Notes under the pieces: model-generated
What the model saw: only the letters and a program-made list of their open reading frames with translations
Database searches by the model: none
Told to the model about the DNA's origin: nothing
Assembly (NCBI GenBank): GCA_902775075.1
Contig: CACYKX010000047.1
Coordinates: 1-16,172 of the forward strand
Direction of reading: 5' to 3'
Length of the DNA: 16,172 nt
From: an uncultured Prevotellaceae bacterium
GTDB lineage: Bacteria > Bacteroidota > Bacteroidia > Bacteroidales > Bacteroidaceae
Made by a program: the position numbers and the translations under genes
Part shown: piece after piece, positions 1 through 7,527 of the stretch
Position numbering within the stretch: the stretch's first letter is position 1
How the letters are laid out: each line of letters begins with the position of its first letter

Positions 1-159
1 GAACGATTCAGTAAGCGCAGTCGTGAGCAACTCATGGGACGTACAGAACAGAATAAAGCTGTCGTTATCAATAAGGGAAATCATCATGTTGGTGATTTTG
101 TCAAAGTTCGTATTACCGGTTCATCATCGGCAACCCTCTTTGGCGAAGAAGTAAAATAA
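1..159 (+). CDS. miaB: MiaB, tRNA ms2i6A37 methylthiotransferase (3' end only)
   Basis: The window opens inside a reading frame whose last 52 codons (taa at 157-159) encode the C-terminal TRAM domain of MiaB. Visible are the SKRSREQLMGRTEQNK stretch, then NKGNHHVGDFVKVRITGSSSATLFGEE, the RNA-binding beta-barrel end typical of Bacteroidota MiaB. By family knowledge MiaB is a radical-SAM enzyme with two Fe-S clusters that adds a methylthio group to N6-isopentenyl-adenosine 37 of tRNAs reading UNN codons. The catalytic part lies upstream of the window, so neither the CxxxCxxC motif nor the start can be checked. Other methylthiotransferases (RimO, MtaB) have different C-terminal tails, so MiaB is preferred. 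It is followed after 52 bp by the ABC exporter, which has its own promoter. Confidence 0.88.
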   Translation, partial: ERFSKRSREQLMGRTEQNKAVVINKGNHHVGDFVKVRITGSSSATLFGEEVK

Positions 160-166
160 AAAACAA

Positions 167-184
167 GAAACCCTTTGAGGTTTT
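167..184 (+). terminator. Weak hairpin after miaB
   Basis: Downstream of the miaB stop, AAACC (168-172) can pair with GGTTT (179-183) across a 6-nt loop, plus one G-U pair (167/184), followed by a T-rich TTG. It is short, AT-rich and overlaps the likely -33 element of the next promoter. It may be a weak terminator for miaB, or chance. Confidence 0.3.
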
Positions 185-204
185 GTATAGAAATACTATC
201 TTTG
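174..204 (+). promoter_or_regulatory. Bacteroidota-type promoter for the envelope operon
   Basis: TATCTTTG at 197-204 fits the Bacteroidota -7 consensus TAnnTTTG. TTTG at 174-177 lies 19 bp upstream, fitting the -33 element. Transcription should begin only a few bases before the ATG at 212, so the mRNA would have an almost absent leader. It is the likely start of the seven-gene unit 212-8667. Confidence 0.6.
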
Positions 205-211
205 CATCGTT

Positions 212-2053
212 ATGAAGGAATTTCTGCAAGTACTACGTCGATTTGTGCCTCCTTATAAGAAGTATCTGGCATTATCGATTATTTTTAATATATTATCAGC
301 CATACTTAATATCTTCTCGTTCATGGCTTTGGTTCCAATTCTCCAGATCCTTTTCGAGGTAGATGGTGGATTGCGTGTTAATGATTTGATGCCATGGGCA
401 TTCGATAAAGAGGTGTTGCAGAATAACCTTTCTTATTATGTACAGGAATTGATGATAGATTATGGAGCTACCACAACACTTCTGATTATTGGTATGTTCC
501 TTGCTTTCATGACATTTCTGAAAACGGCAGCATATTTTCTTTCTTCTGCCACGATCATTCCGATCCGTACAGGTGTGGTCCGTGATATCCGTAACCAACT
601 GTATCAGAAGATAACCTCTTTGTCTTTGGGATTTTTCAGTGAAGAGCGCAAGGGCGATATCATTGCCAGAATGAGTGGTGATGTACAGGAAGTAGAAAAC
701 AGCATCATGTCGAGTATCGATATGCTATTCAAGAATCCTGTCCTTATCATCATCTATTTCGGAACCTTATTGGCAATCAGTTGGCAGCTGACATTATTTA
801 CCATTATCTTTGTACCGATCTTTGGCTGGTTTATGGGATTTGTCGGTAGAAAGTTGAAGGCGCAGAGTTCCTTTGCACAAACCTTGTGGAGTGATACAAT
901 GAGTCAGGTGGAAGAAACCCTTGGTGGTCTGCGCATTATCAAGGCTTTCTGTGCAGAAGATAAGATGAATACCCGTTTTGACAAAATCAACACATCCTAT
1001 CGTGACAATATCATGAAGGTGAACATTCGTCAGCAGATGGCTCATCCAATGAGTGAATTCTTGGGCACCATCATGATCATCGTAGTTTTGTGGGTAGGTG
1101 GTATCCTCGTGTTACGTTATGATGCCCTAGATGGTCCGATATTCATCTACTATCTAGTGATGCTCTATAGTATCATAGCACCATTGAAGGAATTCTCAAA
1201 GGCTAGTTATAATATTCCGAAGGGACTTGCCAGTATCGACAGAATCGATAAAATCCTCAAGGCAGAGATAGAAATACAAGAGAAATCTGACGCTAAACAT
1301 ATCACAAGTTTTGAACATCAGATAGAGTTCCGTCATGTCAGTTTCGCTTATACTGATAGTCAGACAGACGAACTGAAGTATGTTCTTAAGGATATCAATC
1401 TCACGATACCAAAAGGTAAGATGGTAGCATTGGTAGGTCAGAGTGGTTCTGGTAAGTCGACATTGGTAGACCTGATACCACGTTATTATGATGTACAAGA
1501 AGGAGAAGTTCTCATAGATGGGGTCAATGTGAAAGACTTAGGTATTCACGACCTTCGTTCCTTGATAGGTAATGTCAACCAGGAAGCAATTCTCTTCAAT
1601 GACTCTTTCAAGAATAATATCCGATTTGGTAATGAAGAGGCCACGGATGAAGAGATCGTCGATGCAGCCAAGATAGCTAATGCTTATGAGTTTATTACGG
1701 AATCGGAACATGGCTTTGATACAAATATCGGAGATCGAGGAGGCCGACTGTCCGGTGGTCAGCGTCAACGTGTAAGTATCGCACGCGCCATCCTAAAGAA
1801 TCCTCCTATCCTTATCCTTGATGAAGCAACTTCAGCTTTGGATACAGAGAGCGAGCGATTGGTACAGGATGCACTCACACATCTGATGAAGACACGTACC
1901 ACCGTGGCTGTAGCCCATCGATTGAGTACTATCAAGAATGCTGATGAGATTTGTGTGTTGCATGAAGGTGTCATTGTTGAGCGTGGCTCACATGACGATC
2001 TGATAGCAAAAGATGGATATTATAAGAAACTGCATGATATGCAGCAAGTATAA
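212..2053 (+). CDS. MsbA-type ABC exporter (fused permease-ATPase half transporter)
   Basis: This 613-residue protein has the full type IV ABC exporter layout. An N-terminal membrane domain of about six helices spans residues ~18-335, and a nucleotide-binding domain spans ~365-610. Visible ATPase motifs are Walker A GQSGSGKST (409-417), the signature LSGGQ (513-517), Walker B ILILDE with D537/E538, and the H-loop His569. Such half transporters act as homodimers in the inner membrane. The MsbA branch flips lipid A-core or other lipid-linked glycans to the periplasmic side, powered by ATP. Its place at the head of an operon of acyl-, glycosyl- and phosphotransferases supports a glycolipid substrate, but multidrug-type relatives share this fold, so MsbA itself is not proven. 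The start at 212 is kept because the next Met (38) falls inside the first membrane helix. A promoter lies immediately upstream, and the next gene starts 12 bp after the stop. Confidence 0.88.
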   Translation: MKEFLQVLRRFVPPYKKYLALSIIFNILSAILNIFSFMALVPILQILFEVDGGLRVNDLMPWAFDKEVLQNNLSYYVQELMIDYGATTTLLIIGMFLAFMTFLKTAAYFLSSATIIPIRTGVVRDIRNQLYQKITSLSLGFFSEERKGDIIARMSGDVQEVENSIMSSIDMLFKNPVLIIIYFGTLLAISWQLTLFTIIFVPIFGWFMGFVGRKLKAQSSFAQTLWSDTMSQVEETLGGLRIIKAFCAEDKMNTRFDKINTSYRDNIMKVNIRQQMAHPMSEFLGTIMIIVVLWVGGILVLRYDALDGPIFIYYLVMLYSIIAPLKEFSKASYNIPKGLASIDRIDKILKAEIEIQEKSDAKHITSFEHQIEFRHVSFAYTDSQTDELKYVLKDINLTIPKGKMVALVGQSGSGKSTLVDLIPRYYDVQEGEVLIDGVNVKDLGIHDLRSLIGNVNQEAILFNDSFKNNIRFGNEEATDEEIVDAAKIANAYEFITESEHGFDTNIGDRGGRLSGGQRQRVSIARAILKNPPILILDEATSALDTESERLVQDALTHLMKTRTTVAVAHRLSTIKNADEICVLHEGVIVERGSHDDLIAKDGYYKKLHDMQQV

Positions 2054-2065
2054 AATAGGTATAGA

Positions 2066-4060
2066 ATGAAACGTATTCTCAAATCAACTTTTGGTTCGCC
2101 AGTAGCATTGATTTTGAATTTAATCCTGGCTTATGGTATTTATTTTATAGCCAGGGTTACTTATTTTTGTGTAAACTACAGTTATTTTATTGAAGGATTC
2201 ACATCTACTCCGCTCAGCCATTGGCTTAAGGGCGGATTTATGTTTGATACGACAGCGATTCTTTACACCAACGCTCTTTATCTTCTGTTGATGTTGTTTC
2301 CGCTTTGGTTGAAGGAAACCGAAACTTATCATAAGGTATGTAAATGGATTTTTATCATCGTCAATGCGATTACGTTAGCTATCAATCTTGCAGATTCTGT
2401 ATATTTCCCGTTTACACTTCGTCGTACCACAACTTCTGTATTCCAGGAGTTTGATCATGAAAACAATATAGCAGGAATTATCCTCAACAATACATTTACC
2501 CATTGGTATCTTGTCGTTGTCTTCGCCATTGTGGTCTATCTGGCATGGAAACTTTATGTGATGCCTCGTACGGAAGCCAAGGATTATACTACTGTACGGA
2601 GTCGATGGATATATACGGGTAAACTTTTTGCCTGTCTTGCCTTTGCCGTCGTCCTTACCATTGGTGGTTGTCGTGGAGGATTACAGTCTGGTGTTCGCCC
2701 CATTACGATTAGTAATGCCAATGAGTATGTAGATCGTCCGACAGATTGCGCCATTGTACTGAATACGCCTTTTGCCCTGATTCGTACAATAGGTAAATCA
2801 GACTTTGTGGTTCCTGATTACTATCCGTCACTTAAAGCTTCTGCACAAATCTATCAACCTATTCATAAAGAAGAATATCTGAATCCGATGGTAGATGCAG
2901 AACCCACAAAATTGCACAAGAAGAATATTGTTATTCTGATCGTTGAAAGTTTTGGACGTGAATATATTGGTGGCTTCAACAAGGATTTCTTTGGTGGTAA
3001 ATACAAAGGGTATACCCCAAATGTAGATAAGATTATAGAGAAGAGCTTGGTGTATCGTTATTCTTTCTGTAATGGACGAAAGAGTATTGATGGTATGCCT
3101 TCTGTGCTTTGTAGTATTCCGCGATTTGGAGAACCTTTTATTCTTACACCAGCATCTATGAATACCTATACCGGTATTCCTGGTCTATTGAGCAAATGGG
3201 GCTATCAGACAGCCTTTTTCCATGGTGCGAATAGAGGGTCTATGGGTTTTCTTGCTTTTGCCAACAAGATAGGTTTTCAAAACTATTATGGTCGACAAGA
3301 CTATGATGAAGATGCCCGTTTTGGTGGTGATAAAGACTTTGACGGCAACTGGGGAATCTGGGATGAACCGTTCATGCAGTATTATTGCACGAAGATGGGA
3401 GAAATGAAAGAACCTTTCATGACGGCTATCTTTACCGTATCTAGTCATGATCCGTTCGTTGTTCCCGATAAATATAAGAATGTATATAAAGAAGAGCATC
3501 TTCCTATCCAGAAATGTATCCGTTATACTGATATGGCTATTGGTAAGTTCTTCAAGTCTGCAAGTAAACAAAAATGGTTTAAGAATACCATTTTCGTGAT
3601 TACCAGCGATCATACAAACCAGAGTGATCATGAACAGTATAAGACGGATATTGGTGGCTTCTGTTCTCCTATTATCATCTATGATCCGTCGGGAGAGATT
3701 AAGGCTCAACGTGTAGATGGTATTGCTCAACAGATTGATATCATGCCGACATTGCTCAACTATATAGGTTATCCTCATACCTATATGGCTTTTGGTGCTG
3801 ATTTGCTTCGTACTCCTGCACGGGAAACATGGGCTGTAAACTATCTTAATGGTATCTATCAGTATGTGAAATATGGTTATGTCATGCAGTTTGATGGCAA
3901 GAAGACCAAAGCAATGTATAAACTTACTGACCTCCTGATGCAGCATAACCTCGTAGGTAAGGTGCCTGAACAGAAGAAAATGGAAACAGAACTTAAGGCT
4001 ATGATTTATCAATATATGTATCGTATGGTGAATGATAAGTTGATGCCTACGAAGAAGTGA
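2066..4060 (+). CDS. LtaS/OpgB-like membrane sulfatase-fold phosphotransferase
   Basis: This 664-residue protein has about five N-terminal membrane helices (to ~residue 215) and a large C-terminal alkaline-phosphatase/sulfatase-fold domain predicted to be periplasmic. Family landmarks are visible. The first metal-binding acid is E294 in IVESFGREY. The nucleophile region NGRKSIDGMPS (336-346) has Ser340 where S. aureus LtaS has its catalytic Thr. A conserved His386 sits in FFHGAN, and the metal pair D515-H516 in ITSDH. Relatives transfer phosphoglycerol or phosphoethanolamine from phospholipids onto glycolipids or glucans (LtaS, OpgB, EptA-like enzymes). In a Gram-negative envelope operon the likely job is decorating LPS or another surface glycan with such a group. 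The donor and acceptor cannot be read from sequence. The N-terminal part is hydrophobic from Leu17 on. The gene lies 12 bp after the exporter, and its stop abuts the next gene. The nucleophile differs from that of the second paralog at 12422-14251. Confidence 0.85.
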   Translation: MKRILKSTFGSPVALILNLILAYGIYFIARVTYFCVNYSYFIEGFTSTPLSHWLKGGFMFDTTAILYTNALYLLLMLFPLWLKETETYHKVCKWIFIIVNAITLAINLADSVYFPFTLRRTTTSVFQEFDHENNIAGIILNNTFTHWYLVVVFAIVVYLAWKLYVMPRTEAKDYTTVRSRWIYTGKLFACLAFAVVLTIGGCRGGLQSGVRPITISNANEYVDRPTDCAIVLNTPFALIRTIGKSDFVVPDYYPSLKASAQIYQPIHKEEYLNPMVDAEPTKLHKKNIVILIVESFGREYIGGFNKDFFGGKYKGYTPNVDKIIEKSLVYRYSFCNGRKSIDGMPSVLCSIPRFGEPFILTPASMNTYTGIPGLLSKWGYQTAFFHGANRGSMGFLAFANKIGFQNYYGRQDYDEDARFGGDKDFDGNWGIWDEPFMQYYCTKMGEMKEPFMTAIFTVSSHDPFVVPDKYKNVYKEEHLPIQKCIRYTDMAIGKFFKSASKQKWFKNTIFVITSDHTNQSDHEQYKTDIGGFCSPIIIYDPSGEIKAQRVDGIAQQIDIMPTLLNYIGYPHTYMAFGADLLRTPARETWAVNYLNGIYQYVKYGYVMQFDGKKTKAMYKLTDLLMQHNLVGKVPEQKKMETELKAMIYQYMYRMVNDKLMPTKK

Positions 4061-4065
4061 AGAAT

Positions 4066-5058
4066 ATGGGTGAAAGACTGAATTGTATATTCCATAGTGG
4101 AAAGAATTCTAAACTGAAATACTATATCGAGTCATTTTGGTCTATTCGGAAACCTCATTGGTTGAAGGTATGGCAATATCGTCATGCCTTATGTTCTTTG
4201 GAAAAGCGATTAGACAAGGAGTATATCTTAGAGCGAGTAAACTATTATAATCAACTCACTAAAGATTCCTTTGACAAGAGGGCCTTTGCAGAGAAATCCT
4301 TGACGTTGAGAGAACAGCCGATATTACATCCGAAAGTGTATTTCTTGGATTCTTATCGTTATGCAAAGAGTTTCCCTCTTTCCAATCGCTGGTGCCTGTT
4401 GGCGGGTGATGTCAATTATGTTCCGGATGTTCCGTCAATTGTCAAGACACGTCCTTTGGGGAAAGATTCTCGTAATTCAGTTCTGATGAAACTTGATAAG
4501 GTACGCCACTTTCTTTTCGTATGTGATAAGAAAAAGTGGAGCGAGAAAAAGAATGTGGCCATCTTTCGTGGACTAATTGGTCAGGAAGGGCAGAAAGGAA
4601 CCTTCAAGCGTAATCGTTATGAGTTTGTCAAACGTTATTTTGGAGATCCGATGGTGGATATAGGTGTTCTCGACAAGCAATGTCCGGAATGGTATTCCCG
4701 GAAGATGACGATTGACGAGCATCTTGATTATAAATTTATTATGTCTTTGGAGGGAAATGATGTTGCTAGTAATTTGAAGTGGGTGATGTCATCTAATTCG
4801 CTAGCGGTTATGTCCAAGCCCACTTGCGAGAGTTGGTTTATGGAAGGCAAACTGATCCCGAATTATCACTATATCGAGATCAAATCAGATTATTCTGATT
4901 TAAAAGAACGATTGACCTATTATATTGATCATCCGGAAGAGGCAGAAGCAATCATCTGTCATGCACACGAATATGTAGATCAGTTTAGAGATCGCAAACG
5001 AGAGAACTTGATATCTTATCTAGTTCTGAAGAAATATTTTGATATAACAAATTCATGA
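4066..5058 (+). CDS. GT90-family glycosyltransferase (CAP10/LpsA-like)
   Basis: This is a cytosolic protein of 330 residues with no membrane helices. It resembles bacterial members of glycosyltransferase family 90, the CAP10-like group that includes LPS glycosyltransferases. Supporting segments are NVAIFRGLIGQEG with a following basic stretch, and DYKFIMSLEGNDVASNLKW (around residue 226), which matches the family's strongly conserved D-Y-K-hydrophobic-GN-S-hydrophobic-K pattern. WFMEGKLIPNYHYIEI and a C-terminal helical region follow. It probably adds a sugar (xylose, glucose or similar in characterised relatives) to a lipid-linked acceptor at the cytosolic face of the membrane. I start it at ATG 4066, 5 bp after the previous stop. 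An in-frame GTG at 4057 would add MKN and overlap that stop. It shares an ATGA overlap with the downstream acyltransferase, suggesting coupled translation. The sugar donor is unknown. Confidence 0.78.
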   Translation: MGERLNCIFHSGKNSKLKYYIESFWSIRKPHWLKVWQYRHALCSLEKRLDKEYILERVNYYNQLTKDSFDKRAFAEKSLTLREQPILHPKVYFLDSYRYAKSFPLSNRWCLLAGDVNYVPDVPSIVKTRPLGKDSRNSVLMKLDKVRHFLFVCDKKKWSEKKNVAIFRGLIGQEGQKGTFKRNRYEFVKRYFGDPMVDIGVLDKQCPEWYSRKMTIDEHLDYKFIMSLEGNDVASNLKWVMSSNSLAVMSKPTCESWFMEGKLIPNYHYIEIKSDYSDLKERLTYYIDHPEEAEAIICHAHEYVDQFRDRKRENLISYLVLKKYFDITNS

Positions 5059-6005
5059 AAAAGAGTCTTAGTTTTTTATTATACACCATAGCTTATGGAT
5101 TTTGGTATCTGATGTCATTGTTACCATTATGGGTATTGTATATCATCTCAGATATACTTTGCTTGTTGGTTGCCGATGTCGTAAGATACCGTTATAAGGT
5201 AATCTGGAATAATCTGAAGACATCCTTTCCGGAAAAGACAGATCAAGAACTGAAGAAGATACAAAGAGGCTTCTATCATTATTTCTGTGATTATCTCGTG
5301 GAAACTATCAAGTTGATGACGATGAGTCAGGATGAACTCCGCAAGCGTATGACCTTTACGGGTATGGAAGAGTTCAATAAAGCATTGTCCGAAGGGCAGT
5401 CATTAGGAGTCTATCTCGGTCATCTAGGCAACTGGGAATGGATTACAGCGATGCCTCTTTGGGCACCGGATGCTTTGTGTTGCCAACTATATCATCCGTT
5501 GGAGAACGAATATTTCGACAGACTCTTCAAGTATGTCCGTGAGCGCCAAGGTGCGCTCTGTATTCCGATGCAAGAGTCCTTGCGTAAGATCATACAATTC
5601 AGACGTGAGGGGAAACCTCTGGTTGTCGGATATATATCAGATCAGGTACCACTATGGTGGAATATCCACCATTGGCTCGACTTCCTTCATCACGATACCC
5701 CAGTGCTTACGGGAGCCGAGAGAATCGTGAAGCATACAGGACAAGCCTTTGTCTATGGTGATGTCACGCGTGTAAAAAGAGGCTATTATAATTGTGAGAT
5801 GAAGGTAATTCGTAGAGATACTAAGGATATTCCGGATTATGAACTTACCGATATCTATTTCCACGAATTGGAGAAGTCGATACTTCGACAGCCGGAGATT
5901 TATCTTTGGAGTCATAACCGATGGAAGAGAACACGCGAAGAATTCAACCGTCATTACTATGTTGATGATAATGGAAAAGTAATCATGCGAAAGAATCTAT
6001 TATAA
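5055..6005 (+). CDS. LpxL/HtrB-like lysophospholipid (lipid A) acyltransferase
   Basis: This 316-residue protein begins with a hydrophobic anchor (residues ~6-40) and carries the HX4E catalytic signature HLGNWE with His123 and Glu128, the hallmark of LpxL/LpxM-type late acyltransferases. Length and layout fit that family (about 300 residues). The family transfers an acyl chain from acyl-ACP to a hydroxyacyl chain of lipid A at the inner membrane. Other members acylate ornithine lipids or phosphatidylinositol mannosides. Its start overlaps the GT90 stop by ATGA (5055-5058). Sitting between two glycosyltransferases and downstream of an MsbA-like flippase, it strongly suggests the operon product is a lipid-anchored glycan such as LPS. 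Whether it is the cell's main lipid A acyltransferase or a dedicated one cannot be told here. Confidence 0.87.
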   Translation: MKKSLSFLLYTIAYGFWYLMSLLPLWVLYIISDILCLLVADVVRYRYKVIWNNLKTSFPEKTDQELKKIQRGFYHYFCDYLVETIKLMTMSQDELRKRMTFTGMEEFNKALSEGQSLGVYLGHLGNWEWITAMPLWAPDALCCQLYHPLENEYFDRLFKYVRERQGALCIPMQESLRKIIQFRREGKPLVVGYISDQVPLWWNIHHWLDFLHHDTPVLTGAERIVKHTGQAFVYGDVTRVKRGYYNCEMKVIRRDTKDIPDYELTDIYFHELEKSILRQPEIYLWSHNRWKRTREEFNRHYYVDDNGKVIMRKNLL

Positions 6006-6012
6006 CTTTATT

Positions 6013-6819
6013 ATGCCATATCATTTGAAAGAAGAAGATCATAAAAAGGTTGTTATTATTATTCCAATATATCAATCCGTATTGAAAGACTATGAGATGT
6101 CAGCACTAAAGAATAATCTGAAGGTGTTGGCTAAATATCCGGCAGTCTTTCTGAAACCTAAAGGACTGGATATCACTAATCTTAGGTCACAGTTTCCACA
6201 AGTTGGCGAAGTTGTAGTTTCTAATCGTTGGTTGGGTACCAAACGTGGTATTGCAGGATATAATGAGATGATGCTTTCATCCGATTTCTATCATCTATTC
6301 TTGGGATATGAATATATGCTTATTTGTCATGTTGATGCATGGGTGTTCCGTGATGAATTAGAGTTTTGGTGCAATTGCAAATATGATCATATAGCTTCTC
6401 CTTGGCCCAAACGAGACAGATATACACATTTTCCGTTGAAACAGTATTTGAAATTAAAACTCTTCTTTAAACCGAAGAGAAAGAATATCCACTGTCAGAT
6501 GTTCGGGCGTGTGGGAAATGGTGGGTTCTCATTACGAAGAGTAAGACCTTTCTACAATGCTTGCTTTAAATATAGTGAGGAGATTTCCTATTTCAATTCA
6601 AAGTCATGTGATCTCTATAACGAAGACGTATTTTGGTCTTTAATTCCTAAAGAGCTAAAGACTCCAAGTGCTCGTGAAGCCTTGAAATTCGCCTTTGACA
6701 TTAAACCACAGGTTTGTTCTAAACAGAATAATTATCAACTGCCAATGGCCGTTCACGGATTTCATCAGCCGAAACGCCGCGAGTTCTGGAAACAGTATAT
6801 TGATTGCTTATCATACTAA
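6013..6819 (+). CDS. DUF5672 family protein, putative glycosyltransferase
   Basis: This 268-residue soluble protein resembles the DUF5672 family. Seen in order: KKVVIIIPIYQ near the start, a Rossmann-like opening; NRWLGTKRGIAGYNEMM; LICHVDAWVF with an acidic His-x-Asp-Ala segment where glycosyltransferases place the metal/nucleotide-binding acids; GNGGFSLRR; NEDVFW; and a C-terminal GFHQPKRREFW. The G-N-GG-F-S-L-R and E-D-V-F pattern recalls GT-A fold enzymes, where it forms part of the acceptor and donor pocket. Function as a glycosyltransferase is inference from this pattern and from its neighbours. The start ATG at 6013 lies 7 bp after the acyltransferase stop, and the next gene begins 1 bp after its stop. 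It probably adds a sugar to the same glycolipid built by the flanking genes. Confidence 0.72.
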   Translation: MPYHLKEEDHKKVVIIIPIYQSVLKDYEMSALKNNLKVLAKYPAVFLKPKGLDITNLRSQFPQVGEVVVSNRWLGTKRGIAGYNEMMLSSDFYHLFLGYEYMLICHVDAWVFRDELEFWCNCKYDHIASPWPKRDRYTHFPLKQYLKLKLFFKPKRKNIHCQMFGRVGNGGFSLRRVRPFYNACFKYSEEISYFNSKSCDLYNEDVFWSLIPKELKTPSAREALKFAFDIKPQVCSKQNNYQLPMAVHGFHQPKRREFWKQYIDCLSY

Positions 6820-6820
6820 G

Positions 6821-7516
6821 ATGAATATAAAGAATACCTTTTTATACCAACTCATAGACTTCTGGAGTCAGAAACTTCGTTATCGAGGTGTCTGTAAGGT
6901 GGAATTTGGTGCCCATGTGAAGCATAGAAGTTATTTTGAGGGAAGAAACGTCATAGGAGAGTATACCGTTTTCAAAGGTTCTCTTGGACTTGGTTCCTAT
7001 CTCGAAAAGAATTGTAATTTATCTGCTCAGATAGGTCGATTTTCTAGTATAGCTCCTCATGTGAGTTGTAATCCTGGAATACATTCTTATAAAGCTCCGT
7101 TTGCATCAACGTCACCTTTCTTTTTTGATTCTCATCGCAAAAAAAAGTTGACTTTTGCGTCTGAAGATACCATGAAATTCTTTAGGAGAGTTGATGATGA
7201 TAACAGTATAGATGTACAGATTGGTAACGACTGTTGGATCGGTGAAGGAGCATTCTTGGTAGGAGGAATTCATATTGGCGATGGAGCCGTAGTGCTCGCG
7301 CGTGCGGTTGTAACGCATGATGTAGAACCTTATGCTATTGTTGGAGGTGTTCCGGCTCGTGTTATCGGTTATCGATACGATCAGGAAACCATCAAATTCC
7401 TGTTACATCGAAAATGGTGGGACGAATCAGAAGATTGGCTTCGTGAAAACTGGAAATTATTGACAGATATAGAAGCGCTTAAGACTTCTTCTACTCAGAA
7501 TATTGATAAACAATAA
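6821..7516 (+). CDS. CatB/XAT-type hexapeptide-repeat O-acetyltransferase
   Basis: This 231-residue protein is a left-handed beta-helix acyltransferase. Imperfect hexapeptide repeats run through ~residues 25-85 and again from IGNDCWIGEGAFLVGG (134 on) to GGVPARVIG, the usual closing motif, followed by a C-terminal helix with KWWDE. His88 in the NPGIHSY segment sits before an S/T-S-PFFFD stretch, as the catalytic His does in xenobiotic and polysaccharide acetyltransferases (XAT group). By context it more likely O-acetylates a sugar of the operon's glycan, using acetyl-CoA, than chloramphenicol. An open frame extends upstream to 6695, but that part overlaps the DUF5672 gene. ATG 6821, 1 bp after the previous stop, gives the family-like N terminus. 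Confidence 0.85.
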   Translation: MNIKNTFLYQLIDFWSQKLRYRGVCKVEFGAHVKHRSYFEGRNVIGEYTVFKGSLGLGSYLEKNCNLSAQIGRFSSIAPHVSCNPGIHSYKAPFASTSPFFFDSHRKKKLTFASEDTMKFFRRVDDDNSIDVQIGNDCWIGEGAFLVGGIHIGDGAVVLARAVVTHDVEPYAIVGGVPARVIGYRYDQETIKFLLHRKWWDESEDWLRENWKLLTDIEALKTSSTQNIDKQ

Positions 7517-7527
7517 AGATTAGAAAA

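Noticed and set aside
3185..4012. A 275-codon minus-strand open frame inside the first phosphotransferase gene
   Set aside because: It lies wholly opposite a well-supported gene, has no recognisable domain, and its composition looks like an antisense shadow of that gene.
6695..6820. Upstream extension of the acetyltransferase frame by 42 codons
   Set aside because: The extension overlaps the DUF5672 gene in another frame and does not look like the family N terminus; ATG 6821 directly after the previous stop fits better.
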